This document shows, piece after piece, positions 36,501 to 44,403 of a DNA stretch of 64,000 nt (its first letter is position 1; the number at the start of each line of letters is the position of its first letter). Origin of the DNA: Micromonospora saelicesensis (GTDB lineage: Bacteria > Actinomycetota > Actinomycetes > Mycobacteriales > Micromonosporaceae); the NCBI RefSeq assembly GCF_900091575.1, contig NZ_FMCR01000005.1, forward strand, positions 372,001-436,000, written 5' to 3'. The notes under the pieces were generated by a model, which ran no database searches, was not told where the DNA came from, and was given only the letters and a program-made list of their open reading frames with translations. A program made the translations under genes and the position numbers.

Positions 36501-37749
36501 GCTGCCCGAGCGACCCAGCCCGGAGAGCACCGAGCTGTTGCTGAAGCTGGCCTGCTCGGACACGTCCGCGCGGGTCCGCGTGGTCGCCGTGCAGCGGTTG
36601 GCGCTCGTACCCGACCCGGAGGGGCGCTGCCGGGCCCGGCTGATCGATCAGATCGAGCAGGACGAGGAGTCCTCCGTGCGGGCCGCCGCGGTCACCGCTC
36701 TGATCGACCGGGACCGCGCCGACGACACCGGGTGGACCGTGGTGGCCCGCTCGGCTCACGTCGACGAGGATGCGACGGTACGCCTCGCCGCGGTGCGCGC
36801 GCTGGCCGAGGCCTACCCCGACCACCGCACCGGGGAACTGCTGCTGGAGAGCGCTCGACGCGATCCGACCGCGAGCGTCCGGCTCGCCGCGGTCGACCTG
36901 CTCACCGGGCGACCGCTGTTCGGCCACGCGACCCGGGATCTGCTCATCAGCCGCGCCTCCCAGGAGCGGGACCCGATCGTCCGGCTGCGGGTCACCCGTA
37001 GCCTGGCCCGTCTCGCCGACCCACCGGACCTTGAGGTGCGGGAGTGCCTTGCCGAGCAGGTCAGTCGGGACCCCGACCCGAACGTGCTGTGCGCCGCCGC
37101 CCAGGCGCTCGCCCGCCACGGCGACGCCCCGGGCCTGATGGAGACACTGTGCCGGCGGGCCCGCCGAGACAGCTACGTCGGCATCCGGTTGGCCGCCGTG
37201 CAGACCCTCTGCGCGTACGGGAGCCCGGAACTGGTGACCGACGTGCTGCTGGAATGCGTCGAGTCCGACACCGACCCGACCGTGTTCGATGCGGCCGTGC
37301 GTTGTCTGACCGAGCAGGGCTCGGCGTCCATGGCGGTGACGCTGCGGCTCATGCGCCGTCTGTCGGACCAGGACCCGGCGATCCGCGCCCGCATCGCCGC
37401 CGCGCTCGGCGAGCACTTCGGCGCCGACCCGGAGGTTCAGGTGCTGCTGGTCGGGCTGGTCCGCGACGATCCGGCCCTGGAGGTTCGCCGCCGGGCCGTG
37501 GAGCAGCTGGGCGCCAGCCTGGCCGGCCGCACGGGGGTACGGGACCTGCTGCTGCGGCTGGCTGACGACGACGACTGGGAGATCCGCCGGACCGCGCTGC
37601 TCGCGTTGACCCGTCACTACGACAGGGACACCCGGACCCGGGAGGTGCTCGTGCGGCTCGCGCATCAGGAGGATGACGGCGCGGTGCGGCGGCTGGCCGG
37701 GCAACTGCTGGCCACGCTGCCCGACACCCGACCCGACGACTTTCCGTGA
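33538..37749 (+). CDS. DUF4062 + NACHT + HEAT-repeat STAND protein
   Basis: A 1403-aa STAND NTPase. Residues 1-150 are DUF4062 (MKVYISATQKDLLEYRAAV), a Rossmann-like domain that often heads STAND proteins. NACHT follows: Walker A GDPGSGKS at 279-286, Walker B LFLFDGLDE near 364, then VVTSRAAGY as sensor and a winged-helix region with FVHRAFLEFFCA. From about 790 to the end are HEAT/armadillo-like repeats of about 31 residues (VRLAAVRALAE, VRLAAVDLLTG, VRAAAVTALID), the presumed sensor solenoid. The catalytic part, if any, is DUF4062 or a partner. ATG 33538 has GGAG 11 nt upstream. It heads a three-gene operon with a TrkA-N/RyR membrane protein and a SLOG protein. Confidence 0.9.
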   Translation: MKVYISATQKDLLEYRAAVHAVARRLEIDDVAMEAYGADIRPPLERCLADVRRCDLYVGLFAWRYGFRPPGQESSITELEYREALAAGKPCLVFLLAEDTPWPVDMIDRDADWQQIVALRRELKERHLCAFFSGVDDLTAKVTAALADVRSGRSPAREPADPDTHLPTAVRNQYYKQLSLRYQAVSVDAVSPRPTIGYLTVGLPKVFVEPRVHEDARPEMPLAWWRWAGSTPGDDVGGLPGVVNPEEVERLWEEYAAKDELSLFDVVSDPGRRMIVLLGDPGSGKSAAARYLALTLAEVCVEPRLSALDRYLPVLIELRSYATHHGDGRCDGLLDYVGHRHQQGLAGIDQNVLEAYLRQGGQALFLFDGLDEVFDPAQREEVAAQIATFANEYPGVLTVVTSRAAGYQRHTFANAGFDHFTLEDLDDEQIARFLGNWYRYVMPTPAAEAERQRRQILDVVGSSRAMREIAGNPLLLMLMAIVGRGHPLPRNRRRLYAHVTDVLISEWDVTKQLRESHGDVPSLDLQAKRRLLRHLAYWMQFRESGPAGNYIESDELARIFRDHLVAFYGFENERALAMAYSMIDKLRQRSFILERYGLRLFGFVHRAFLEFFCAEEIVDRCEHDPTWDLDRLRSLFRERWADPSWREVLRLVASALPAQTANELVTLLATEATQPWPPLNLTGPPWNLVLAAQCVAEAPQPAELAGAGDAVLRQVVRLIEHGISADDPNLVDLTEQELLSSIRALGPSWPGREIFLHWYRRRGVRTSWRSGSPFATRIAAVLSTAEEQMEDLLVRELGQGRERQAHLTLVAGLAEAAGRLEATGGSSHRCRDILLAQAQAEVSTAVRQAAVRALVAHFGADLDLVDVLRDLAKSPDLAVRALAVQSLGTRSELSDDVRQVLARATGDTAVAVRRAAAAVLTARCADLPDAPETMQRLLATDTDPGVVQCVLKGLLVLPEYAETARTTALQRVTGDSPDEVRRCILTQLLPERPSPESTELLLKLACSDTSARVRVVAVQRLALVPDPEGRCRARLIDQIEQDEESSVRAAAVTALIDRDRADDTGWTVVARSAHVDEDATVRLAAVRALAEAYPDHRTGELLLESARRDPTASVRLAAVDLLTGRPLFGHATRDLLISRASQERDPIVRLRVTRSLARLADPPDLEVRECLAEQVSRDPDPNVLCAAAQALARHGDAPGLMETLCRRARRDSYVGIRLAAVQTLCAYGSPELVTDVLLECVESDTDPTVFDAAVRCLTEQGSASMAVTLRLMRRLSDQDPAIRARIAAALGEHFGADPEVQVLLVGLVRDDPALEVRRRAVEQLGASLAGRTGVRDLLLRLADDDDWEIRRTALLALTRHYDRDTRTREVLVRLAHQEDDGAVRRLAGQLLATLPDTRPDDFP

Positions 37750-37825
37750 TCGAGCCGGAGCCGTAGGTGCACGCGCGTGCGCGTCAAGCGACGATCCGAT
37801 CGACCTCGTCAAATACCATGAGCTC

Positions 37826-39625
37826 ATGACGGATCCCGTCGCCGGCTCGTCCCGCCCGGTCGGCTGGAGTCTGCGAGTCCTCTTCGGAGTGATCGGGCTG
37901 GCCGCTCTCGTCCTCGGCTATGTCGGCTTCGAGCGCCTGCTCCAGGCCCGACCGGGCGTCGCCCACGATCCGTACGACGTTCTCTACTACGACCTGCAAC
38001 TCTTCGTCTTCGGCGCCGAACCCTTCCAGGACGCCGGCCCCTACCCGTGGCAGCTGCAGGTCGCCCGGTTCGCCGCCCCGCTGTTCACGCTCCTCGCCGT
38101 GGCCGAGGCCAGCCGGCTGCTGCTGGCCGCCGAGACTCGCCGCCTGCGCGCCCGGCGGGCACGTGGCCACGTCCTGGTCTGCGGCGACTCCCAGTTCGCC
38201 CACATGCTCGCCGACCGGCTCTTCGCCGACGGTGAACGTGTGGTGGTGGTGCGCTCCGAACCGTTCGGGCCGCTGGAGTACCGGTGGCGCCGGTACCTCG
38301 GCGTGGTCGGCGACCCGACCAGCCCCGAGGTGTTGCGCGGCGCCGGTCTGCCCCGAGCCCACACCATCTACGCCTGCAGCGAGGACGACGACCGCAACCA
38401 CGCGATCGCCAACACCGCCAACCGGCTCATCCAGGACCGACGGCAACCACCGCGGGTCTACATCCTGGTTCACGACTCGGAGATGTGTCTGTCCCTGCAG
38501 GCCCGACGACTCGGTGCCGCCGGGTCCAGCCGGCTGCGGCTGGACTACTTCCACGTCGACGACGTCGCCGCACGCGCACTGCACCGGCACCACCCGCTGC
38601 CCAGCGGGGGAGACCAACCAACCAGGATCCTCATCGCGGGCACCGGCACCTTCCGCCGGGCTCTCCTGGTGGAGACCGCCCGGCACTGGCGCGCATCCCG
38701 AGCCGACACCCCGGGGGGCCACGCGGTGCCACCCCTGCGGGTGGACGTCGTGGCACCGGATGCCGGCACCGAGATCGCTCTGGCGTCGTCGCGTTACCCG
38801 TTCCTGGCCACCGTCTGCCAGTTGACCGCGTACGACCTGGATCTCGACGGTGTCGTCGGTCTCGGCCGCGACGGCTACGACCGCATCTACGTCTGCGCAC
38901 CGGACGAGATCAGCGGCCTGCAGTTCGTGCTGGACACGCCCGCCCTGTGGCAGGGCGCCGAGAGTGCCGTGTTCGTGCCGGTCTACCGGCAGGCGGCGCT
39001 CGCCGCGGCCTTCCACGGCGACTCCCGTCACGACCTGCTCGACGAGGTGCACGGCAAACTCCGCCTCTATCCGGTGCTCACCCACGCCTGCGACGCCCGG
39101 CTGATCGCCGAGGACCTCACCGAGCGGCTGGCCCGGCTGATCCACGAGCGGTACGTCCAGGCCCAGCAGCGCGCCGGGGTACGACTCGGCGATGCCCCGG
39201 CGATGGTGGACTGGTCACGACTACCCGAGTCGTTGCGGCGGGCCAACCGGGCCCACGTGCAGGACATCGCCGCCAAGCTGTTGGATCTCGGTTGTGTCGT
39301 GGCGCCCCGGCACGGTGGCACCGGTGACGCCTCCGCCGCCGGGCAGGCCATCGACGACCGGATCGAGGAACTCGCCCAACTGGAGCACGACCGGTGGTGC
39401 CGGGAACGGCGCGGGGACGGGTGGACGTACGGCGACCCGCGTGATGACGTCCAGCGGCGACATCCCGCCCTGCGGCCGTGGGACGAACTGCCGTCCGACG
39501 TGCAGGAGCAGAATCGCGAGGGGATCCGGGCACTGCCTGACGTGCTGTCCGACAGCGGGTTCGAGCTGATCCGGCTGGCACCCCCGGTGCCCGCGCAGCG
39601 GAGAGGCCCGAGGGATGCCGCCTGA
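37826..39625 (+). CDS. Membrane TrkA-N protein with C-terminal RyR domain
   Basis: A 599-aa protein. TM helices are near residues 12-33 and 86-108 with a predicted extracytoplasmic hairpin between. Residues 116-220 are a TrkA-N/RCK Rossmann domain (HVLVCGDSQFAHMLADRL, then VVGDPTSPEVLRGAGL and ACSEDDDRNHAIA). A second Rossmann-like segment starts near 270 (ILIAGTGTFRRALL). The C-terminus (about 518-585) is a RyR domain: LEHDRWCRERRGDGWTYG and HPALRPWDELP. Ion-channel-like or NAD-linked gating is suggested by the TM-RCK layout. ATG 37826 is 76 nt after the STAND gene; the stop overlaps the SLOG start. Confidence 0.88.
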   Translation: MTDPVAGSSRPVGWSLRVLFGVIGLAALVLGYVGFERLLQARPGVAHDPYDVLYYDLQLFVFGAEPFQDAGPYPWQLQVARFAAPLFTLLAVAEASRLLLAAETRRLRARRARGHVLVCGDSQFAHMLADRLFADGERVVVVRSEPFGPLEYRWRRYLGVVGDPTSPEVLRGAGLPRAHTIYACSEDDDRNHAIANTANRLIQDRRQPPRVYILVHDSEMCLSLQARRLGAAGSSRLRLDYFHVDDVAARALHRHHPLPSGGDQPTRILIAGTGTFRRALLVETARHWRASRADTPGGHAVPPLRVDVVAPDAGTEIALASSRYPFLATVCQLTAYDLDLDGVVGLGRDGYDRIYVCAPDEISGLQFVLDTPALWQGAESAVFVPVYRQAALAAAFHGDSRHDLLDEVHGKLRLYPVLTHACDARLIAEDLTERLARLIHERYVQAQQRAGVRLGDAPAMVDWSRLPESLRRANRAHVQDIAAKLLDLGCVVAPRHGGTGDASAAGQAIDDRIEELAQLEHDRWCRERRGDGWTYGDPRDDVQRRHPALRPWDELPSDVQEQNREGIRALPDVLSDSGFELIRLAPPVPAQRRGPRDAA

Positions 39626-40127
39626 CCTCGCCCCGGTCCGCGTCGGCGTGACCGGGCACATCAACCTGACCCGCGACACCGAGCTGCTCGTCGCCGACGC
39701 TCTCCGCGTCGAGTTGGGCCGGATCAGCGACCGGCCCGTGCACGGCGTGACCTGCCTGGCGGCCGGCGCAGACCAGGTCTTCGCGCGCACGATCCTCGAT
39801 CTGGGCGGCACCTACGAGGTGATCCTGCCGGCCCGCGACTACCGGGTCGCGGTGATCAGGCCGGAGAATCGGCTGGCCTTCGACGAGCTGCTCGACCGGG
39901 CGGCAGCGGTTGTCCACACCGGTTACGACCGCTCGGACACCGCCGCCTACGTGGTTGCCAACCGGGAGCTGGTCCGACGGGTGCAGCGACTCGTGGCGGT
40001 GTGGGACGGCAAACCTGGCCGTCACCCCGCGTCGACGGACCGGACCATCGACTGGGCGCGGCACCACGGCGTCCCGACCACGATCCTCTGGCCTGTCGGT
40101 GCCCGCCGAACGCCCACCGAGGGCTGA
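39615..40127 (+). CDS. SLOG-fold (DprA/LOG-like Rossmann) protein
   Basis: A 170-aa Rossmann-type protein. It opens with VRVGVTGHINLT, the SLOG nucleotide-binding loop, and has GVTCLAAGADQVFAR, where the GADQ turn is typical, followed by YEVILPARDY and VVANRELVRRV, VAVWDGKP. SLOG domains bind nucleotide-derived ligands such as ADP-ribose species (ThsA in Thoeris) or act in LOG-type phosphoribohydrolases. The ATG overlaps the TrkA-RyR stop by 11 nt with GAGG-like bases upstream, so translation is coupled. It may make, bind or clear the signal of the operon. Confidence 0.85.
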   Translation: MPPDLAPVRVGVTGHINLTRDTELLVADALRVELGRISDRPVHGVTCLAAGADQVFARTILDLGGTYEVILPARDYRVAVIRPENRLAFDELLDRAAAVVHTGYDRSDTAAYVVANRELVRRVQRLVAVWDGKPGRHPASTDRTIDWARHHGVPTTILWPVGARRTPTEG

Positions 40128-40161
40128 CGGGCCGGTCCTGCTGTCGGTGGAGAATGGTGAG

Positions 40162-40881
40162 TTACCGCAGTGCTGCTGCGAGGTCGGCGGCGTTGTCGAA
40201 CGCGGGTGACGCCCTTTCGGATTGGTCTTGCGTGAGCGTGACGGACCGGGCACGGGCCAGCATCTCGGCCGCAGTCTTTGGATCGCGCAGCACCATCGCG
40301 AGTTCGGCGCGGTAGACCAGGACCTCTACCTGCTCGACCGGGTCGTCGTCGGCGTGCGGGCGGGCCAACGCGCTGTCGAGGATCCGAACGGCCTGTTCGG
40401 CGCTTCCCCTGGAATCTGCCTGCACGACAGCATTCGCCAGGGCCTTGGCCAGCCGCCCGGCAGGCGTGGCGGCCGGCATGGGCGCGGCGGCGGCGTCCCG
40501 AAAGACGCGGATCCAGTTGCCGCCCGGGTCGATGACGCTGAATCCGCCCAACCCGTCGGCGTTCTTCCGCGCCCGGGGCCGGGTCATCCGCGGCGTTCCG
40601 GACACCAGCACTTTGCCGTACGCGGCGCGCATGCCGGCCGCGAATGCCCGATGTAGTCCCTCGATGTCCGTGGTGAGTACGAGGCAAGAGCCGTAGGACT
40701 GCTCCGGGTCGAATCCGGCGATCTCGAAGAACTGCAGATGCAGGTCTTCGCGCTGCACCCCCACACACGCGTTGGGCTTGCGTTGCTTGTAGGTGGTGCG
40801 GAAACCGAGAACTCCATAGAAGGTTTCGATGTCGTCAATGGATGCGCACGGCAGCAGGGGAACGGTCCGCTCGTTGGTCAT
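40162..40881 (-). CDS. VOC-family protein with helical C-terminal extension
   Basis: A 239-aa protein. Residues 1-125 are a VOC domain of the bleomycin-resistance kind (PCASIDDIETFYGVLGF, HLQFFEIAGFD, and GGNWIRVFRD). The remaining residues are helical with TPR-like character (SAEQAVRILDSALA). The function could be drug sequestration or sensing. AGGAAG and GGAGG precede ATG 40881, the latter only one base away. Convergent with the SLOG gene, 34 bp between stops. Confidence 0.82.
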   Translation of the reverse strand: MTNERTVPLLPCASIDDIETFYGVLGFRTTYKQRKPNACVGVQREDLHLQFFEIAGFDPEQSYGSCLVLTTDIEGLHRAFAAGMRAAYGKVLVSGTPRMTRPRARKNADGLGGFSVIDPGGNWIRVFRDAAAAPMPAATPAGRLAKALANAVVQADSRGSAEQAVRILDSALARPHADDDPVEQVEVLVYRAELAMVLRDPKTAAEMLARARSVTLTQDQSERASPAFDNAADLAAALR

Positions 40882-40987
40882 GCCTCCTTCCTAGGCGTCG
40901 CAGGGTGCTCGTCGCACATGGAAATAGCCGATCATCGCCCTCGGTTGTCCGATCGGCTGATGACCGAGAGCGTCGGGGGTTGGGAGG

Positions 40988-43900
40988 TCAGGCGGACTGC
41001 CGGTGGCGGCCGAGTGACAGGAGCAGGCCGGCGACGGCCAGGGCGATTCCGGCGGCGGCCGTGTACGCAGGGAGTTGGGCGGGGATGCCGAGGTGGACGG
41101 TGATGCCCAGGATGCGGGACAGGCCCCAGGGCAGCAGCGCGAGCTGGTCGTTCCACACCGTCAGCGCGCGTTCCAGGCCCACCACCGAGACCAGGGCGGA
41201 CAGCACGCCGAGGGGCACACCAGCGGCGGTGAGGGTCAGCCCGACGGCGCTTCGGCGGCGCAGACCGTACCGGTCCCGCAGGACCACGGCGACGACCACG
41301 AACAGCCAGCAGAACGCCGCGAACGCGACGGTGACGTACGCCGCGCGCAGACTCGGAGCAGTCCAGAAGGCGAACCAGTAGCCGCCGGGTCCTCGCCCGG
41401 CGAGCGCCGCCAGCAGCAGCACGCTGCGCAGCAGCGCGACGCCGCCGACCACGGCCCACAGATGGAACGGATCCCGGCGGCCGACGACGAGGCGTACGAC
41501 GAGGGTGAACAGCGCCCACCCACCGAGGGTGACCAGCAGGTGCGCCGGCGCGGCGAACCAGGTCAACACGAGCCGGCTCGCCACCAGCACCACGGCCGGG
41601 ACCAGCCACACCAACACCCGGTCCGCCCGCGTCACGGGCGTCGGCAGCGCGGCGACCCGCCACGGCCGGAGCGCGCCGAGCAGCAACCCGCGCGCGGCGG
41701 CTGCGCCGAACCCGCGCCCGTACAGGCCGAGCAGCACCACCAGCAGGATCGACCCGAGCATCGCCCGGGCCGCCCAGGCCATCGCCGGGTCCCGGTCGGC
41801 GCGCTGCGCCCCGAGGTCGGCGGCGGTGAAGTTGTACGCGGGCAGGTCCAGGTCGGCGCCGTAGCGCTGCCGGTGCGCGTCGCGCGCGTCGTGGTACGCC
41901 GCTGCGGCCAGCCGCCAGTCGTGGCGGGCGGCCGGGGCACCCGTGTCCAGCCACTGCGCGTGCCGCAGCACCATGGCCCGGTACGCGCTCAGCGTCTCGA
42001 ACAGGTCGACCTGGTAGTCGAGAGTCGCGGCGAAGCGCCCGCGCAGCTCGGGGTCCCGCCAGGTCGCCGGTTCGGTCGCAGCGACCAGGTCGCGCATGCG
42101 CCGGGCCAGCACGACTGCCTGCCTGCCCTCCTCGATCGCCTCGTCGACGCGGCCGCCGGTCACCGCGTAGATGCTGTCGAGCGCCGCGGAGTCCCCGGTC
42201 GGGATGTCCCACTCGAAAATCCACATCATGGGCGGCGGTTCCAGCCCGAGCGCCCGCACCGACCGGTCGGCGTACGGACCGATGTAGAGGCCCTTGGTGA
42301 CCGCCTGCCGGGACAGAGCCATGGCCTGCCCGATCGCGGCGACGGTGCCCGGGTCGCCGGAGAACGTGCGGTACGCCCAGTCCGCCGTGACCTGCGCCGG
42401 GTCGGCGTGCGGATCCCAGGCCAGGCGGCCGACGGCGTACGTGTTGAGGTCGTAGAGCTGCCAGAACCCTGCGCGCAGGTACAGCGACATGGGCCCGGCG
42501 CGCAACGGCCCGCCGTCCTGGGTCCAGTTCCAGACACCCTCGACGTTCGGGTTGGCCGCAAGGAATGCGCGCAGCGCCTGGCGGTGAAGCGGGCCGAGGT
42601 CGTTGGGCAGCGAGCCGAACGCCTCGAACTCGCGCCGGGCCTGGAACTCCACGATGCGGCGGTGCCTGCCGCCCAGCAGCGTGGTGTTCAGCGGTAGGTG
42701 GCTGTAGAAATCGCCCAGGGTGTACTTGGTGGACACGATCAGATGCGGATCGTCGAGCCCGCCGAGGACCTGCGCGTACGACACCGGGTTGGTGTGCAGG
42801 TCGCCGACGGCACCGACGCCCACCGTCCAGGTGCGGAAGATGATCTCCTTCCCGGCTGGGCCCGCGGTGTCCAGCAGCGCCCGCAGCATCGCGCGCACCG
42901 ACGTTTCCGTGGTGACCGCGAGCCTCGACGAGTAGTCCCAGCCGGTTCCGGCGTACACCTCGCCGCCCTCGCCGACGCGGACCATGAGGCCGTCGACGAA
43001 CGGCATGCTCTCGAACAGCTCGGCCAGACCGGCCTGGTAAACCGCCCACAGCCGGGGGTCGGCGACGTCGAGGCCGCCGACGGTCCGCGTCAGGTATGCC
43101 TCCAGCGGGGGCGACACCGCGAGCATGTCGGTCAGCAGAAAGACCCGCACGCCCATGTCCTCGGCGTACCGGAAGACAGGGCCGAACGCCGCGACCATCG
43201 CCCGCGCGCGGTCGACGTGCGGGTCTCCGGGCGGGTAGACCGCGCGCCCGTCGCCGACCTTCACGAACGTGACGTACTCCAGGAAGCCGGGCACGACGAT
43301 TCCGTTGAATCCCTGTGCCACCGAGTGGTCGACGAACTGCCGAAACTGCGCGTCGATGCGGGCCACCGCGCCGGCGTCCACCCACGGCGCGCGAGGCAGC
43401 ACCGCCGACCCGACCACGTCGGTGTTCAGGCCATAGTCGTCGCCGGCGGCGAAGACGGCCGGGTCGGGCTCGCGCCCCACCGAACCCGCATCGGTCAGCC
43501 GCAGGCCGAGCCGGGGGATGACCACCCGACCCGCGTCCGCCGCGGGGAGCGCCTCGGCACCGGAGCGGATCCGGTCGGCCACCCGGTACATCCCGGCTGC
43601 CACGCCCGCGACGTCGCCACCCTGGACAGCCAGCTCGTTGCCGTGCACGTCGAGCCGGTACGACTCCGGCGCCCCGCCGAGGGCGGCCAGCACGCCCGCC
43701 CGCAGCGTGCTCACCGCCGACAGGTCCGGAGCCGCGGCGCGCGCCGTGCCGGTGCCCGGCGCGGCCGTCGCGGACCTGGCCGGCCTCGACGCGGCCGGGA
43801 CGAGCACCGGCCGGGGTAAACCGCGGAAGACGACCGCGTCGGCGACGGCGGCTGCGGCCTTCCTGATGCGCGGCTCGTCGGGTACGACGAGGGACGCCAA

Positions 43901-44086
43901 CGGCGGGACCGGCGCAGGCGTCCGCGTCGGCGCGGCGACAGCGTCCTCGCGCGGCACGGCGGCGGGGGCGTGGCTCAGCCCCAGCGTGTCGCCGACTCCC
44001 CAGGCCGTGGCCGCGCCGAGTGCCAACAGGACCGCTGCGGCGACGAGCAGCGGGTACGGCCTGCGGACCTGGGCAACGTGAGCCAC
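40988..44086 (-). CDS. Membrane-bound GH67-like glycoside hydrolase
   Basis: A 1032-aa protein. An N-terminal TM helix (YPLLVAAAVLLALGAATAW) and Pro/Ala-rich linker lead to an extracellular region of about 650 aa with features of alpha-glucuronidases (GH67). These are an N-terminal helper domain (LAVQGGDVAGVAAGMYRVAD), a TIM-barrel-like part (GFNGIVVPGFLEYV, VFLLTDML, VEGVWNWTQDGGP) and NTYAVGRLAWDPHADPAQV. About ten TM helices follow from residue 735 (MLGSILLVVLLGLYG onward). The fusion of a GH67-like domain to a polytopic membrane module is unusual. GTG 44086 appears leaderless (see -10 entry). Catalytic residues not verified. Confidence 0.72.
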   Translation of the reverse strand: MAHVAQVRRPYPLLVAAAVLLALGAATAWGVGDTLGLSHAPAAVPREDAVAAPTRTPAPVPPLASLVVPDEPRIRKAAAAVADAVVFRGLPRPVLVPAASRPARSATAAPGTGTARAAAPDLSAVSTLRAGVLAALGGAPESYRLDVHGNELAVQGGDVAGVAAGMYRVADRIRSGAEALPAADAGRVVIPRLGLRLTDAGSVGREPDPAVFAAGDDYGLNTDVVGSAVLPRAPWVDAGAVARIDAQFRQFVDHSVAQGFNGIVVPGFLEYVTFVKVGDGRAVYPPGDPHVDRARAMVAAFGPVFRYAEDMGVRVFLLTDMLAVSPPLEAYLTRTVGGLDVADPRLWAVYQAGLAELFESMPFVDGLMVRVGEGGEVYAGTGWDYSSRLAVTTETSVRAMLRALLDTAGPAGKEIIFRTWTVGVGAVGDLHTNPVSYAQVLGGLDDPHLIVSTKYTLGDFYSHLPLNTTLLGGRHRRIVEFQARREFEAFGSLPNDLGPLHRQALRAFLAANPNVEGVWNWTQDGGPLRAGPMSLYLRAGFWQLYDLNTYAVGRLAWDPHADPAQVTADWAYRTFSGDPGTVAAIGQAMALSRQAVTKGLYIGPYADRSVRALGLEPPPMMWIFEWDIPTGDSAALDSIYAVTGGRVDEAIEEGRQAVVLARRMRDLVAATEPATWRDPELRGRFAATLDYQVDLFETLSAYRAMVLRHAQWLDTGAPAARHDWRLAAAAYHDARDAHRQRYGADLDLPAYNFTAADLGAQRADRDPAMAWAARAMLGSILLVVLLGLYGRGFGAAAARGLLLGALRPWRVAALPTPVTRADRVLVWLVPAVVLVASRLVLTWFAAPAHLLVTLGGWALFTLVVRLVVGRRDPFHLWAVVGGVALLRSVLLLAALAGRGPGGYWFAFWTAPSLRAAYVTVAFAAFCWLFVVVAVVLRDRYGLRRRSAVGLTLTAAGVPLGVLSALVSVVGLERALTVWNDQLALLPWGLSRILGITVHLGIPAQLPAYTAAAGIALAVAGLLLSLGRHRQSA

Positions 44087-44092
44087 GCTCGC

Positions 44093-44098
44093 ATGATA
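44093..44098 (-). promoter_or_regulatory. -10 box of a leaderless promoter
   Basis: TATCAT on the minus strand ends 6 nt before GTG 44086, so transcription would begin at or next to the start codon. No -35 match and no Shine-Dalgarno are visible, which fits leaderless expression common in actinobacteria. Confidence 0.45.
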
Positions 44099-44182
44099 AT
44101 GGCCTCACCGGCCTCCGTCCTCGACGTGCGGAAGCACGGCGGGAAGACCGAATGTGAATCTCCTGTGAGTTGCCGGTGGTCG

Positions 44183-44224
44183 GTCGGCAGCATGGTGCCG
44201 ACGGCTCAACGACGCCTATACAAT
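44183..44224 (+). promoter_or_regulatory. Inverted repeat and -10-like box before the SARP regulator
   Basis: GTCGGCA (44183-44189) and TGCCGAC (44196-44202) are a 7-bp inverted repeat with a 6-nt spacer. TATACAAT follows at 44217-44224 in an AT-rich patch. Together they look like a regulated promoter giving a leader of about 170 nt to ATG 44404. Nothing else is seen in 44099-44403. Confidence 0.4.
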
Positions 44225-44403
44225 GCACCTCATCTATATCGAACTGTGGCCATGGCTGAGGTGGATCTGCTGCGTACTCAGGTAGCGCTGATCGGCCTGT
44301 TCCGGTTGGCGGCCGGACCGGCCACAGGTGCGACGGTCCCGACCGTATTCGCTCTCGGTGACCCGGGAGTGTGCCGGTGAGTGACCATGTGGCGAGTGGT
44401 CGG

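Noticed and set aside
34471..37827. 1118-aa open frame on the minus strand opposite the NACHT gene
   Set aside because: It lies exactly antisense to the DUF4062-NACHT-HEAT gene, has low-complexity Gly/Arg/Gln composition and no domain; high-GC antisense openness explains it.
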